Below, piece after piece: positions 11,443 through 21,898 of a stretch of 64,000 bases of DNA. This stretch comes from Avena insularis (lineage: Eukaryota; Streptophyta; Magnoliopsida; Poales; Poaceae): NCBI GenBank assembly GCA_023614405.1, contig CM042694.1:134793711-134857710 (forward strand), in the 5' to 3' direction. A program made the position numbers and the translations under genes. The stretch's first letter is position 1, and each line of letters opens with the position of its first letter. A model generated the notes under the pieces. That model was not told the DNA's origin. It did no database searches and worked only from the letters and a program-made list of their open reading frames with translations.

Positions 11443-14067
11443 TTACTTGTTTCCAATCTCCATGAGCAACCAATCTTTCCTCATGTCGACTGGGAGCGCC
11501 ATAAGAGATTCAAACTGGCGATCATCACGGATAAGAGAACTGAAGGCCCTTAGCATATCAGTACGGGCTATGTCAGGGATCTCCTTGAGTGCCTTGAAGA
11601 TTAACTCAGAGGAAGTTGTCTTTGGCACCTGCACACGTGCAGCTGGATTGCTTTCTTCAAGCGGGGTGATAAGCGAATCATTTGTTCGGCGTCTCTTCGC
11701 AACCTCATTGCCCTCCTCCGGGACCAGTTGACTGGATCGCATGTTAGGACTACCTTCACCACCAGTTTGGGAAACAACCTCTGCTGCTCCCTCTTGACAA
11801 CTCTGAGCAGCAGTCCTCGCGCCTTCTGTTGCCGCATGCTCTTTCGAGCTTGTGACGCTAATCGCATCTGAGCATGTGGCGCCTTTCTTTTGGGGAACCT
11901 TTGCTGCTACTGCTTGACAACTCCAAGCACTAGTCCTTGTGACTTCTTTTGTTGCTTGGTTTTTAGAGCATGTGATGCCAATTGCATTCGAGTGCTGAAC
12001 AACTTCAGTTTTGTGGCATGTGGCACTTTTCTTTTGTGGAACCTTGTTTTCTGCATCCTCCTCCACCTGCCTTAGAAGGAATGGATGCAAGATGGCATGT
12101 AGCTTTGAAAGATGGGCCTTCCTTTCCTCTTCAGTTCGTTGGTCCTGGCCTTCTTTGTCACAAAAATCAAACCTTGAAAGAAGATTGTTGTCAGCCAGAG
12201 GCATAAAAAAGGTAATACTCCCTACAGATTGTGTAACCTTGAAAGGAGGACATAGAATATTTAACAGGCAAACCTTTGTGTAACAAAAATAACAGACAGT
12301 TTAACCTACAGATTGTTGTAAGAAATATATGAATGTTCCTTGATTCATCAGTAAGCTTTTCCATAAACATAGCATATCAATTTACCATGGAGATCAGCAA
12401 AATACAAAGCATAAATCTATGATGATATTTAGTTGACAGTTTAGCAGGCATGGTATACCAGTGATAACAATAATAAGCAAACAAGAGCTAATAGCATGCA
12501 TGTTTGCTAGTCAAGAAATTTCATTTTCAACTAGTGTGCTTCATAAAGGCTAGAATACTCAGATTATAAAAACAAGAAAACAAAAAAAAATTTATATGAC
12601 AATAGAGCTTCTGAATCTTACTATGTGACGTTTTAGGACTACAGGGTCTCGGAACCTCATAATATATAATTATTACATACAAGCACATAAGAGCCACTGC
12701 AAGAGTACTATTTGAATAGTGAAATCGCTACGGTTATGAATTTCTGACAGATTACTGATAGTAAGATAGCTTGTATTTCCCTAGTTTAACAGATCCATTT
12801 GCATTGGTTTAACCACAATATGTACTCATGAGGACAGTTCTAACATTAAGGACACACGTCTTGGCTAGACACCATCAGCATATCTGTTCTGTTAGATATC
12901 AATCCCACAACAGGCCAATAGCAGAGAAAAAAATTCTGAAAGATAGGTAACGCTACACAAGAAAATTCAGGTAACTATCAATATAATCAACAAAGGCAAT
13001 TTGGCCTCATAAATGATGGACACTAGAGTGCTCCCAGCTCACAAAGTATATGAATGAAATATAGAGTATCATGTAAAATGTGCATAATGTACAGAGCAAT
13101 CAGCAGTTTGAGTGTTAACTAGCAAATCATACCATGAATCAAATTCCTCATGACATGAGAGCTCATGAGGCAAAGCAAACTTCAATAGCGACCGCAGCTC
13201 TGCTAGGTTCTTCATAGAAATTGACTTTACCAAGAGGAGCTTATTACCCATTGGTCGATGCTTTAACTTCTCCGATAATTCACATTCCAGTTTCTTCATT
13301 TGACGACTCTGGAAAAGAAGTATGTAACTGGCATGTAAATATAAAAGGGAGAAAACAATAAGAGGACAATAATTTGGGCATGTGTTTTTCCATCACCTCA
13401 TCCACAACAACATATTTCCACTTATAGTGAGCAAGCCATTCTTTGTCTGACATGACCATAATAGATGTAGTCACTATGATAGGAAAATCAGGGCCAACAG
13501 TTTTGTGCAGAAACTTTTTCCTCATCTCTGCCCGACTCTCTTTATTTCCAAAATAAAGCAGATATTTCATATTGGGAAAAAGTCTGAAACAAAGTATCTC
13601 CACGTAAGACATCAACTAACAGTGAATATAGTGCAACTTTAGAAACTTTACCTTATCCCACTCAACCAGTCTGGGATAGCATCCCCGTGCTGGGACGAAA
13701 CTATCATGTATGGACCATGCAGACCATTCCTTTTGAGATGATCAAGAAACCCAAGTGTCTGGATTACTGCCCCAAATCCCATTTGAGCCTCTAGTATCCC
13801 ATTTAGCCCATTCTGCCACAACGATATTAGCCACTTGGCACCCTTTATCAGGTAAGGATGCATCTGTCCATCAGTCATTGATGGAAAAAGCCTGGCTTGC
13901 TCTTTTTCCCACTTCTCTTCTTCTGTTAGGGCAACTTCATCAGCAGTAGATTTCGTAGCTAGTTCCTCAAGGAGAAGTTCTGAATAGCTCTGAGTTTCTT
14001 TCAGGATCTCATCCAACATGCTAAATTCTTGGTTAGGATCAGACGCAAGTCTTTCAGATTCCGTCAT
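11443..14067 (-). CDS. DDM1/LSH-type SNF2 protein with altered ATPase motifs and a new C-terminal tail (spliced, 502 aa)
   Basis: Plant DDM1 is a nuclear SNF2 remodeller needed for DNA methylation of transposons. Four coding blocks join in phase: 14067-13652, 13583-13397, 13308-13133 and 12172-11443, each bounded by AG acceptors and GT donors, giving an uninterrupted 502-codon frame. DDM1-like sequence runs from about residue 50 (TEEEKWEKEQARL, LIKGAKWLISLWQNGLNGIL, HKTVGPDFPIIVT, HYKWKYVVVDE, SKLHAILHPFLLR) to 309. The catalytic motifs are changed: GFGAVIQT at 97-104 in place of GxGKT, DESR at 200-203 in place of DEGH, LVKSISMKN at 227-235 in place of LTGTPLQNN. The helicase C-terminal domain is absent. 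Instead there is a tandem repeat of about 45 residues (303-350, 351-390), a basic KRRR at 419-422, and a tail ending LPVDMRKDWLLMEIGNK. ATP hydrolysis is not expected. A transcribed pseudogene or a non-catalytic paralogue are both possible; upstream exons may be missing. Confidence 0.8.
12173..13132 (-). other. Long intron of the DDM1-like gene
   Basis: 960 bp, AT-rich, with donor GTATGA after codon fragment TG and acceptor CTTTCAAG before G. Splicing rebuilds a tryptophan codon at residue 260, giving EEFDSW-FDFCDKEG, the order found in DDM1 proteins. No mobile element terminus is visible inside. Confidence 0.75.
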
Positions 14068-14224
14068 CTTCAAGCAAAAAGAGTCAAATCATTGCAGAAC
14101 TTCAACGGCCGAAATACAGAAATTTATAGTGATCCCAACATAGTCCTGCTCCTATTCCTTCTTTTATTTTCCTCAACTATGCAAGAGAGCAAAACTAAAG
14201 ATCGTTTCAGCCTGGTGTAGATAC

Positions 14225-15174
14225 TGTTGAAAATATAAGCAAATTACCATAATATTTAATCCGAAATAAGTAATAATAAATCATGACTATAAGTGCTAGA
14301 ATTAATCTAATCATGTATACTAGCAGAACAAACGAACAGATCATATTCAACCAGAATAAACAGATCACATGATAGGAGCAGATTACGTACGGTGCTGGAG
14401 GAGGAATCGGGTTCGCGTTCAGGTTGGGGTTGAGGTTGACACCAGTGTCGTCAGCCATGGCGTCGATGTAGAGGCTGCTGATGTCCGGGAAGAAGTCCTC
14501 GTCGGGGAAGGAGTGGTCGGTCGACGTGATGCCGTCAGTAGTCGCGCAGACGCGCTCCCCAAAAACCTGATCGCCCCTCACCCGTACAGGTTCATGAGAG
14601 GCGGTGGTTCCGGAGGCCTACTGTCCCGTCGTCCGGTGCACGCCGGAAGAGGGGATGGAGAAGGTGTAGCGGCGGCGCAAGGTTCTGGAGGCAGAGAGAT
14701 GTGTATTTTCTCGTATTAGGGTTTTAGCCTAAGGCCGTCTATATATAGGCGCCGGTCGGGTAAGACGTGGGGCGTAGTCCACGTCCGAGTAGTAACAGCC
14801 CACGTTTCCGGAAAAACCGGAAACGATTGACAGAAAAATAACTCGCACAATAATTTTCCCGAGCAGCAAAAAGATAAGATCGGCACCGAGGCACAATTCC
14901 GCAAAATCAAGGCTGCCTTGTAAGGCTGCGTCGCGTCAGCGTCAGGCGTCGTGACGAGGCGAGGCGGAGGAGGAGGAGCGCGCGTGTATGCCACTCCTCT
15001 TCACTCTCTTTAGGAGGTAGTGAAACACTCCACTATATATATTGGTCCAACTCCCTCTAAACTAGCAAGGTGGGACTAAACTTTGGTGCCACCCCTTGCT
15101 AGGCATGAATGGGCCAAGAGAATTTCAGAATTTGTATTAGGCTATGGGCCAAGGCCCACACCCAAATTCCAACA
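14225..15174 (-). repeat. Copia 2 3' LTR, 950 bp
   Basis: Begins TGTTGAAAATATAAGC and ends CCAACA on the plus strand, next to a GTGGGGGAT polypurine tract (minus strand) at 15175-15184. It shares blocks with Copia 1 LTRs, such as CCCGTACAGG and GGTGGTTCCGGAG near 14580-14615. Its orientation would drive transcription toward the DDM1-like gene, whose ATG lies 158 bp beyond the LTR end. It also holds a short frame beginning MADDTGVNLNPN at 14458 followed by a GTACGT donor-like site. Confidence 0.88.
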
Positions 15175-15184
15175 ATCCCCCACA

Positions 15185-15735
15185 AATTCTCATAGGCACA
15201 TATCATCACATCACATCAATCAGTTCCAGAGCATTGTTTATATACCGGTGCGAGGTGGAGACTGTTAAGTTGAACTTCCACTTAGAACTTCATGCTACAC
15301 TAGATTGCAACTTGAATAGTGGACTATGCCTTGAACTACAAGTTTGGTGCGCACTAGTTTCACATAAGGTCTAGACCGATACAGGGCTGCCGCGAAGCTT
15401 CTCCGCGGTTTGGAGCTTATGCGTCATACTCCATGGCCTTTCATGAGTTTATTAGAGAGCACCCAACTCTCACGGACTGCGACGTTTGACAGTCAGACTC
15501 ATATAGGTGTGTTCTTCAAAAGATGTTCTGCAGGACAACATCTTTGCTTAAACAAGCCACTCAGAACACATTAAGGTAAATACCAACCTGCCATGCAGAA
15601 TAGGAGAGTATTGCATCTATACGGAGTGGTAGTATGCTATAAGGATACTCTCCTCCCAGTTGACCAACAGCTTGTCTCCCAACTCTACTTCACGGGATCT
15701 CCGATCACATAGAGCGGGTTACCACTGTGAGCAAC
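15185..15735 (-). other. Copia 2 3' non-coding internal region
   Basis: No open frame. It is similar in order and motifs to 1704-2234 of Copia 1 and ends at the polypurine tract next to the LTR. Confidence 0.7.
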
Positions 15736-18700
15736 TCAAAAAGTGGGTCTCAAACCCATCTCCCTCGATGCATTATCTATCACATTACGTGATAGACCCT
15801 TTGTGAAGGGATCTGCCAGATTTTTAGATGTTTGGATATAATCCAATGCAATAACTCCGGAGTTTCTCATTTTCCTGACAGATTTCAATCTCCTCTTCAC
15901 ATGTCTTGATGACTTCATATTGTCCTTAGAACTGTTTATTTTTATGATCACAGTTTGATTATCACAGTTCATAAGGATTGCGGGTATTGGTTTTCAACCA
16001 CAGGTAAGTTCATCAAGAGTTCACGAAGCCACTCTGCTTCAACAGTGGCTGTGTCTAATGCTGTGAGTTCTGCTTCCATAGTTGACCTCGTTAAGATGGT
16101 CTGCTTGCAAGACTTCCAAGAAACAGCGCCACCACCAAGTGTAAACACATAACCACTCGTGGCCTTAGTCTCATCAGCATCAGAAATCCAGTTTGAGTCA
16201 CTATACCCTTCAAGTACCCTTGGATACCCGGAGTAGTGAATCCCATAGCTCGCAGTGCCTTTCAAATAACGCAAAACCCTTTCAAGGGCCTGCCAATGAA
16301 CATCTCCAGGATTTGAGACAAATCGACTTAACTTGCTTACAGCAAAGGATATGTCGTGCCTCGTGGCTGGCTAAATACATAAGCGAGCCAATAATCTGAG
16401 AATATCTCACTGATCTTTAGCATCCTTAGGATCTCCACGATTCTTTCGAACCAACACGCTAGGATCATATGGTGTAGGAGAGGATCTACATTCGCTATAC
16501 CCAAAAGCGACTCAAGATCTTCTCCACATAGTGAGGCGAGCGGTGTTATCCCACCATCATCATCTTTCAGCAGCTTGATGTTCAATATCACATCAGCCAC
16601 TCCTAGATCTTTCATCTCAAAACAACGAGATAGAAAGTCTTTGACCTCATTGATAACATTAATATTGGTCCCGAATATCAGTATATCATCAACATACAGA
16701 CATAAGATGACTCCCTCGCCCCCACCATGGCGATAGTACACACACTTGTCAGCTTCGTTTACAATAAAGCCTTCATCAGTTAAAGTCCTTTCAAACTTCT
16801 CATGCCACATTGCTTAGGTGCTTGCTTAAGACCATCTGAGAGACTTCAGTAACTTGCACACCTTGCCTTGTTGACCATCTATCACGAATCCATCCGGCTG
16901 ATCCATATAAATTTCCTCATCTAACTCTCCATTTAGGAAAGCCGTCTTAACGTCCATTTGATGAACGAGAAGATCATGCGAGGCAGCCAAGGATAACAGT
17001 ACTCGAATGGTGGTCAATCTAGCCACAGGTGAATAAGTATCAAAGAAGTCTTCGCCTTCTTTCTGGGTATAACCCTTGGCAACAAGGCGTGCCTTATACT
17101 TCTCAATAGTACCATCAGGTCTAAGCTTCTTCTTAAACACCCACTTACATCCTACAGGTTTGCACCCATAAGGACGATCAGTAATTTCCCAAGTTCCGTT
17201 TGCTATGATGGAATCCATCTCACTGCGAACGGCTTCTTTCCAGTAGTCAGCATCTTGAGATGCATAAGCTTCTGACATAGAAGTGGGAGTATCATCCACG
17301 AGGTATACAATGAAATCATCACCAAAGGACTTCGCAGTCCTTTGTCTCTTACTTCTGGTAGGAGCTTCACTGTTATCCTCCACAGGATTATCAGGGTGTT
17401 CTATCAAAATGGTGGGTTCAGGAATTGTGATTAATTCTTGACTAGATAAACTAGGCATCTCCTGATTTGATGAACTAGACGAATCTTTCATGGGAAAGAT
17501 GTCTTCAAAGAAAGTCGCATCATTCGACTCCATGATTGTACCAACATGCATGTCAGATACCTGAGATTTCACTATCAAAAATCTATAGCCAATGCTATGA
17601 AATGCATATCCCAGAAAGACACAATCCACGGTTTTTGGTCCAAGCTTGCGCTTCTTGGGTATCGGCACATTCACTTTCGCCAAACAACCCCAAGTTCGTA
17701 AGTAGGAGAGTTTCAGCCTTTTCCTTTCCCATTCCTCAAATGGAGTAATGGTTTTGTTCTTTTTGGGAACACGGTTTAGGACATGACACGCAGTTTTTAT
17801 CGCCTCCCCCCACCATTCCTTGGATAGACCCGATGTATCTAACATGGCGTTAACCAAATCAGTTAGAGTACGGTTCTTTCTTTCGGCCACCCCATTTGAC
17901 TGAGGTGAGTAGGGAGGCGTCCTCTCATGGATAATACCATGCTCCGCACAAAAAGAATCAAATTCGTTGGAAAAATACTCTCCACCACGATCAGACCGAA
18001 GTCGCTTAATCTTTCGATCAAGTTGATTTTCTGATTCAGCTTTATAGATTTTGAAGTGATTAAAAGCTTCATCTTTAGATTTCAGAAGATACACATAACA
18101 GTATCGAGTGGAATCATCAATTAAAGTCATGAAATATCGCTTTCCACCTTTTGTCAACTCACCATTCATCTCACAAAGATCTGAATGTATTAGTTCCAGT
18201 GGTGCCAAATCTCGTACCTCGGCAGTCTTGTGAGACTTGCGAGGTTGCTTAGCTTGCACACATACTTGACACTTGGAACTTTTGACAGTAGTAAATTTTG
18301 GAATTAAATTCATATCGGCAAGCCGCGTCATGCACCCAAAATTAATATGACAAAGTCGTGAATGCCAAATATTGGACTCACTATCATTGCAAACATGATT
18401 AATAACTTGAGTACATAAGTCTGACAAAGATAAGCGGAACAAGCCTCCGCACTCATAACCCTTTCCAACAAATTGTCCACACTTAGAAACTACAACTTTA
18501 TTGGACTCAAAGACTAACTTAAAACCATCTCGACACAGAAGAGATCCGCTGACGAGATTCTTATTGATTGAGGGAACGTGCTGCACATTCTTCAGCTGTA
18601 CGATCTTCCCCGAAGTAAACTTCAGATCCACCGTACCAACACCTTGAACAGAAGCACGTGAGCCGTTTCCCATCAGCACGGAGCCAGCCCGTTCGACCTG

Positions 18701-19600
18701 ATAAGAAGAGAACATGGAAATATCAGCACATACATGTATATTTGCACCAGTGTCTATCCACCAATCAGGTGAATTACAAACTGAAAAAACAGTGAGAAAT
18801 ATACCGTACCCAGCATCCTTCATCTCAATATCACCAAGGACAACATTAGCGGACTTGCCACTATTTCCATGTGAACGCTTGTCAAAGCGATTGGGGCAGC
18901 TAGGAGCCCAATGATTAGGATCACCACAGACATGGCAGGATCCTTTCTTCTTATACTCAGTCTTCTTCTTGAAGTTGGTAGTCTGTGCGGCCTTGTTTTT
19001 GCCATCAAACTTTCCTTTGCCATCAGACCTGTTCTTATTCTTGAACTTGTGGGACTGGAAGTTGTTTTTCTGCACTACATGTGCGCTAGAACTTCCATCA
19101 AAGCCTCGAGGACGTGTATCTTTTGCTCTCGCCTTTTCTTCAACATGAAGAGATCCGATGAGATCCGAAACAGAAAACTCCTGTCTCTTATGTTTCAGAG
19201 AGGTAGCAAAGTTCCTCCAAGAAGGAGGAAGCTTGGCAATAATGCCTCCGGCCACGAACTTGTCCGGTAAGTTACACTTGAACTGCTCGAGTTCTTTGGC
19301 AAGGGACTGTATCTCATGAGCCTGATCCACGATGGGACGGTCATCAGTCATCTTGTAGTCATAGAATTGCTCCATGATATACAGTTCAGTGCCAGCATCC
19401 GAAACACCAAACTTGGCGTCCAGTGCATCCACGCATCCTTGCCATTATCAAATGACATATAGGTGTCAACAATGTTGTCACCAAGAATATTGAACAAAGC
19501 CCCCATAAACATGGTGTCGACTTTCTGAAACGCTTCCTCCTGAACAGGAGAAAGGTCTCCCTCAGGTTTGCCAAGAGTGGCGCTATAGCAGCCTAGGTTT
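15736..19600 (-). pseudogene. Copia 2 gag-pol, one long frame then several frameshifts
   Basis: An 868-codon frame (19432-16826) runs from mid-gag through a zinc knuckle ([14 protein letters not shown]), protease ([12 protein letters not shown]), integrase ([28 protein letters not shown]) and into RT. Gag homology extends upstream to 19600 in another frame. RT then shifts frame near 16826; YVDD is at 16685-16696; a further shift near 16540 scrambles the connection, and RNase H resumes at 16274-15969 and 15972-15736. At least four frame changes make it inactive. Protein similarity to Copia 1 is high throughout. Confidence 0.9.
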
Positions 19601-19602
19601 TT

Positions 19603-20250
19603 CAGTTGAAAAAAATGCTTGTTAACAAAAATCTAGGTGTTTCGTGTCAACTCATAGTAACATCAAATGCATATGCCTAGATAACAATGATTTGGGCGAT
19701 TTTCAGAGTAGTACTAAATACAGGCTGACTAGATAACAAATATTGGGGGGTTTTACTAACAAAAAGAAGATGCAACAGAAAATGGCAAATTAAAGAAAAT
19801 CATGACTAAAACATCGACCTCTTCATGCACATTACCTCGGTCTTGATCTAGTTGCGTACCCCCGAACTTTGTCTACAACACCAAACTGACCTGAAAGAGT
19901 CAAGATATGATCAGATCTGTGCAACCAGGAAAGGGGTGCCATCTGCCATGGGAGGGGTAGGGGGTAGGGGCGCTGGAAGTGGGGAAGCGGGGGAGCGAGG
20001 AAGAAGGCCCCTAGGGGGGGTGGCGTGGCGGAACTCACCGGCGTCGGCGCGGCCATCGACGCGAGGTTCAACCGCCTCCTGGTTCTACTCTACTTTCCGT
20101 TTGATCTGGGGTGAAAAAGAGCGCGAGGGAGGGAGTGAAGAGGTAAAATGCGGGAGCGCGCGCGCGCTGAATTTTGGCCAAGGCCGTGCGCGGGAACTGG
20201 GAAAGTGGGAATCCGGCGGGCGCGACGGGACAATATCCAGTGATCCCACC
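19603..20250 (-). other. GC-rich block, candidate detached first exon and promoter of the DDM1-like gene
   Basis: Read on the minus strand, a GC-rich region (20040-20250) contains an ATG at 20056 (MAAPTP) followed by a strong GTGAGT donor at 20038. A second exon-like segment at 19890-19836 is bounded by CTTTCAG and GAG-GTAATG. Joining both in frame meets a stop, so the second may be untranslated or not an exon. Composition and donor suggest a real gene start; the assignment to the DDM1-like gene rests only on strand and position across Copia 2. Confidence 0.35.
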
Positions 20251-20986
20251 CACGCCATGATATCGGTCAAAAAAAATCGTGGGTGTTCAAAAGATACGTG
20301 ATTAAATTCCCTAATTTTCTTTTGAACCAAATTCGAAATACACACGACGAAACAAAAAAAGATAACTTTTTTTTTGAGACTTGTTATGTGATAGTGTCGT
20401 TTTATGTTTTTGTCTTTTTCTGGACAGGGGTCGGTTCGGCTTCGTGGCTCGGCTCGTCAAGCTCACTCGAGCCGATTTTGATATTAAGAAAATTAATATG
20501 GAAAATTTGAAATGTTTTTTATTTAAAAGAATCTGGACTAGATTATCTGTAAAAAATATGTAATTGGGATCTTGATCGTTGGGGTGTGCCGGTGGTGTGG
20601 GCATCCAAACCACCGGTAGTCTGGGACGATACCACCAAACGGCTTGTTGGCGCAATTGTCGGCCACGGTTTGCGACTCTCTGATTGAGATGCTCCAATAT
20701 CCAGCGGCTCCATTCTTCCGTGAATTCTTGCAAGTTCAAGAAAAAACAATAGAGGATAGGAAATCGGCTAATGAGCCTGGTGCCCTTGGACAGCTGGGTG
20801 GGACTGAAGTATCTGGATGAGGAGTACATGGAGGAACTCTGCTAGTATTGCCAGATTTATGCAATTTTAGTTTAGATTTCGTTTAAAGTTATGTGAATAT
20901 AGTTTAAATTAGTAGTTTGAATCGAGTTTGATGGACTAGTTTGAATCAAATTTGCATAAACTTATGTCCATCTTTTAAAAGAGTTA
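20251..20986. other. AT-rich intergenic DNA, no gene recognised
   Basis: Short frames only. The stretch 20860-20960 has repeated AGTTTGAATC/AGTTTAAATT motifs of the kind found in 3' regions of grass PIF/Harbinger-associated genes, but this is weak. Confidence 0.35.
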
Positions 20987-20989
20987 TAA

Positions 20990-21335
20990 GAGCATCTCCA
21001 AGAAAAGCGCTAAAATAGTGTGTGCTAAAATCCATTTACAGCGCCGTTTTAGCCTTTGCAGCGCGGCTAAAATTTCGCGCTCCACCGGATGCTCTATTTT
21101 GCGTCGCGGCAAAAACAACCCTCCACCGGACACTCTATTTTGCAGCGCGCGCAGCCACGGCAAACACAAAACACACACAAATATGCAAATGAGAAGATCA
21201 AACAAACACAAATAAATCGACCATTAACTAGACATAGATCAAATTCATCACCAACTCAAAAGCAAGTTCAACACACAACAAGTTCAACACAATCTAAAGT
21301 TCACACACCATCAACATCATGAACCATCAACATCA
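20990..21335. mobile_element. PIF/Harbinger-like terminus and subterminal region
   Basis: GAGCATCTCC at 20990 is preceded by TAA (20987-20989), the target-site duplication type of this superfamily. It is followed by subterminal repeats (CTCCACCGGATGCTCTATTT at 21080 and a related copy at 21121). The same terminus class flanks the complete MITE at 57070. The other end was not found in the window. Confidence 0.5.
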
Positions 21336-21409
21336 TCAAACATCAACACTTTCCATGTCATTGCTAGTTGTCGGGTTGTTGTTTGCTTCTCCATTTGAGA
21401 CTTGGCCGG
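21336..21409 (-). pseudogene. C-terminal end of a Harbinger-type ORF1 (Myb/SANT- or NAM-associated-like), split by the Tat element
   Basis: On the minus strand the frame from 46890 to 46786 (APPGGFMASMVAPSMG, then STGNVNTG) continues exactly at 21409 (QVSNGEANNNPTTSNDM) to a TGA at 21336-21338 once the Tat insertion and one GCCGG copy are removed. The Gly/Met/Pro-rich part resembles the related fragment at 54878-55030. Such proteins bind DNA beside Harbinger transposases. Only this tail is recognisable. Confidence 0.6.
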
Positions 21410-21898
21410 TGACATGGGTATACCCTACAGGTACTCGAGCTTGGTATATACGGTCCAAATATGTACAGGCCCACGGTGTCGCCGAGGCCCAGATGAAAGG
21501 ACTCGAGTAACATGTGGACTCTCGATTGCTTGAAGGACAAGAAGAAGCTAAAGATAGAAAGTTTGAAGGGGAAAACCCTAACTTGTAACCGACTCGACCT
21601 GCTATCCGAGACCTAGCCCATCTATATAAAGGCTAGGAGGGGGCGGCGAGGAGGACACACACAACCCTAGTTTCCACAACCCTCACCAGATTACATCTGC
21701 GCACCATTGTAACTTTCGACTACCTCGATAATTCCACGAGCAGACAAGCAGGAGTAGGGACCTCTACGAGGCCTGAACCTGGGTCAATCCGTTGTCCCCT
21801 GTGTGCTTGTCTGCTAGCCGATAGATGTCTCCAGCGCTCCCTCCTTCTCCAAAACCCAAGTCCATAACAATGGGCATTGACGAGTTAAACCCTCGTCA
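21410..21898 (+). repeat. Tat element 5' LTR, 489 bp
   Basis: Contains a TATA-like CTATATAAAGG near 21623, about 30 bp before a probable transcription start region. The LTR also holds the ATG at 21825 from which the gag frame reads out of the LTR through the primer-binding site. Confidence 0.94.

Larger units (their letters stand above)
14225..19602 (-). mobile_element. Copia-type LTR retrotransposon 2, 5'-truncated
   Basis: The 3' LTR and most of the internal region remain; the 5' LTR and the start of gag are gone. Coding order is the Copia order and the protein is closely related to Copia 1. The break is near 19602, where gag homology (LKNLG...) stops and unrelated DNA follows, so no target-site duplication can be checked. 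The element lies between the DDM1-like gene and a GC-rich block that may be that gene's 5' end. Confidence 0.88.

Noticed and set aside
14391..14458. Minus-strand exon MADDTGVNLNPN... with a GTACGT donor as exon 1 of the DDM1-like gene
   Set aside because: It lies inside the Copia 2 LTR and its phase gives an immediate stop when joined to the ATG exon at 14067. Kept only as a possible LTR-derived leader.
21080..21140. Second complete Harbinger MITE
   Set aside because: The ATGCTCTATTTTGC motifs are subterminal repeats; there is no inverted partner with TAA close by.
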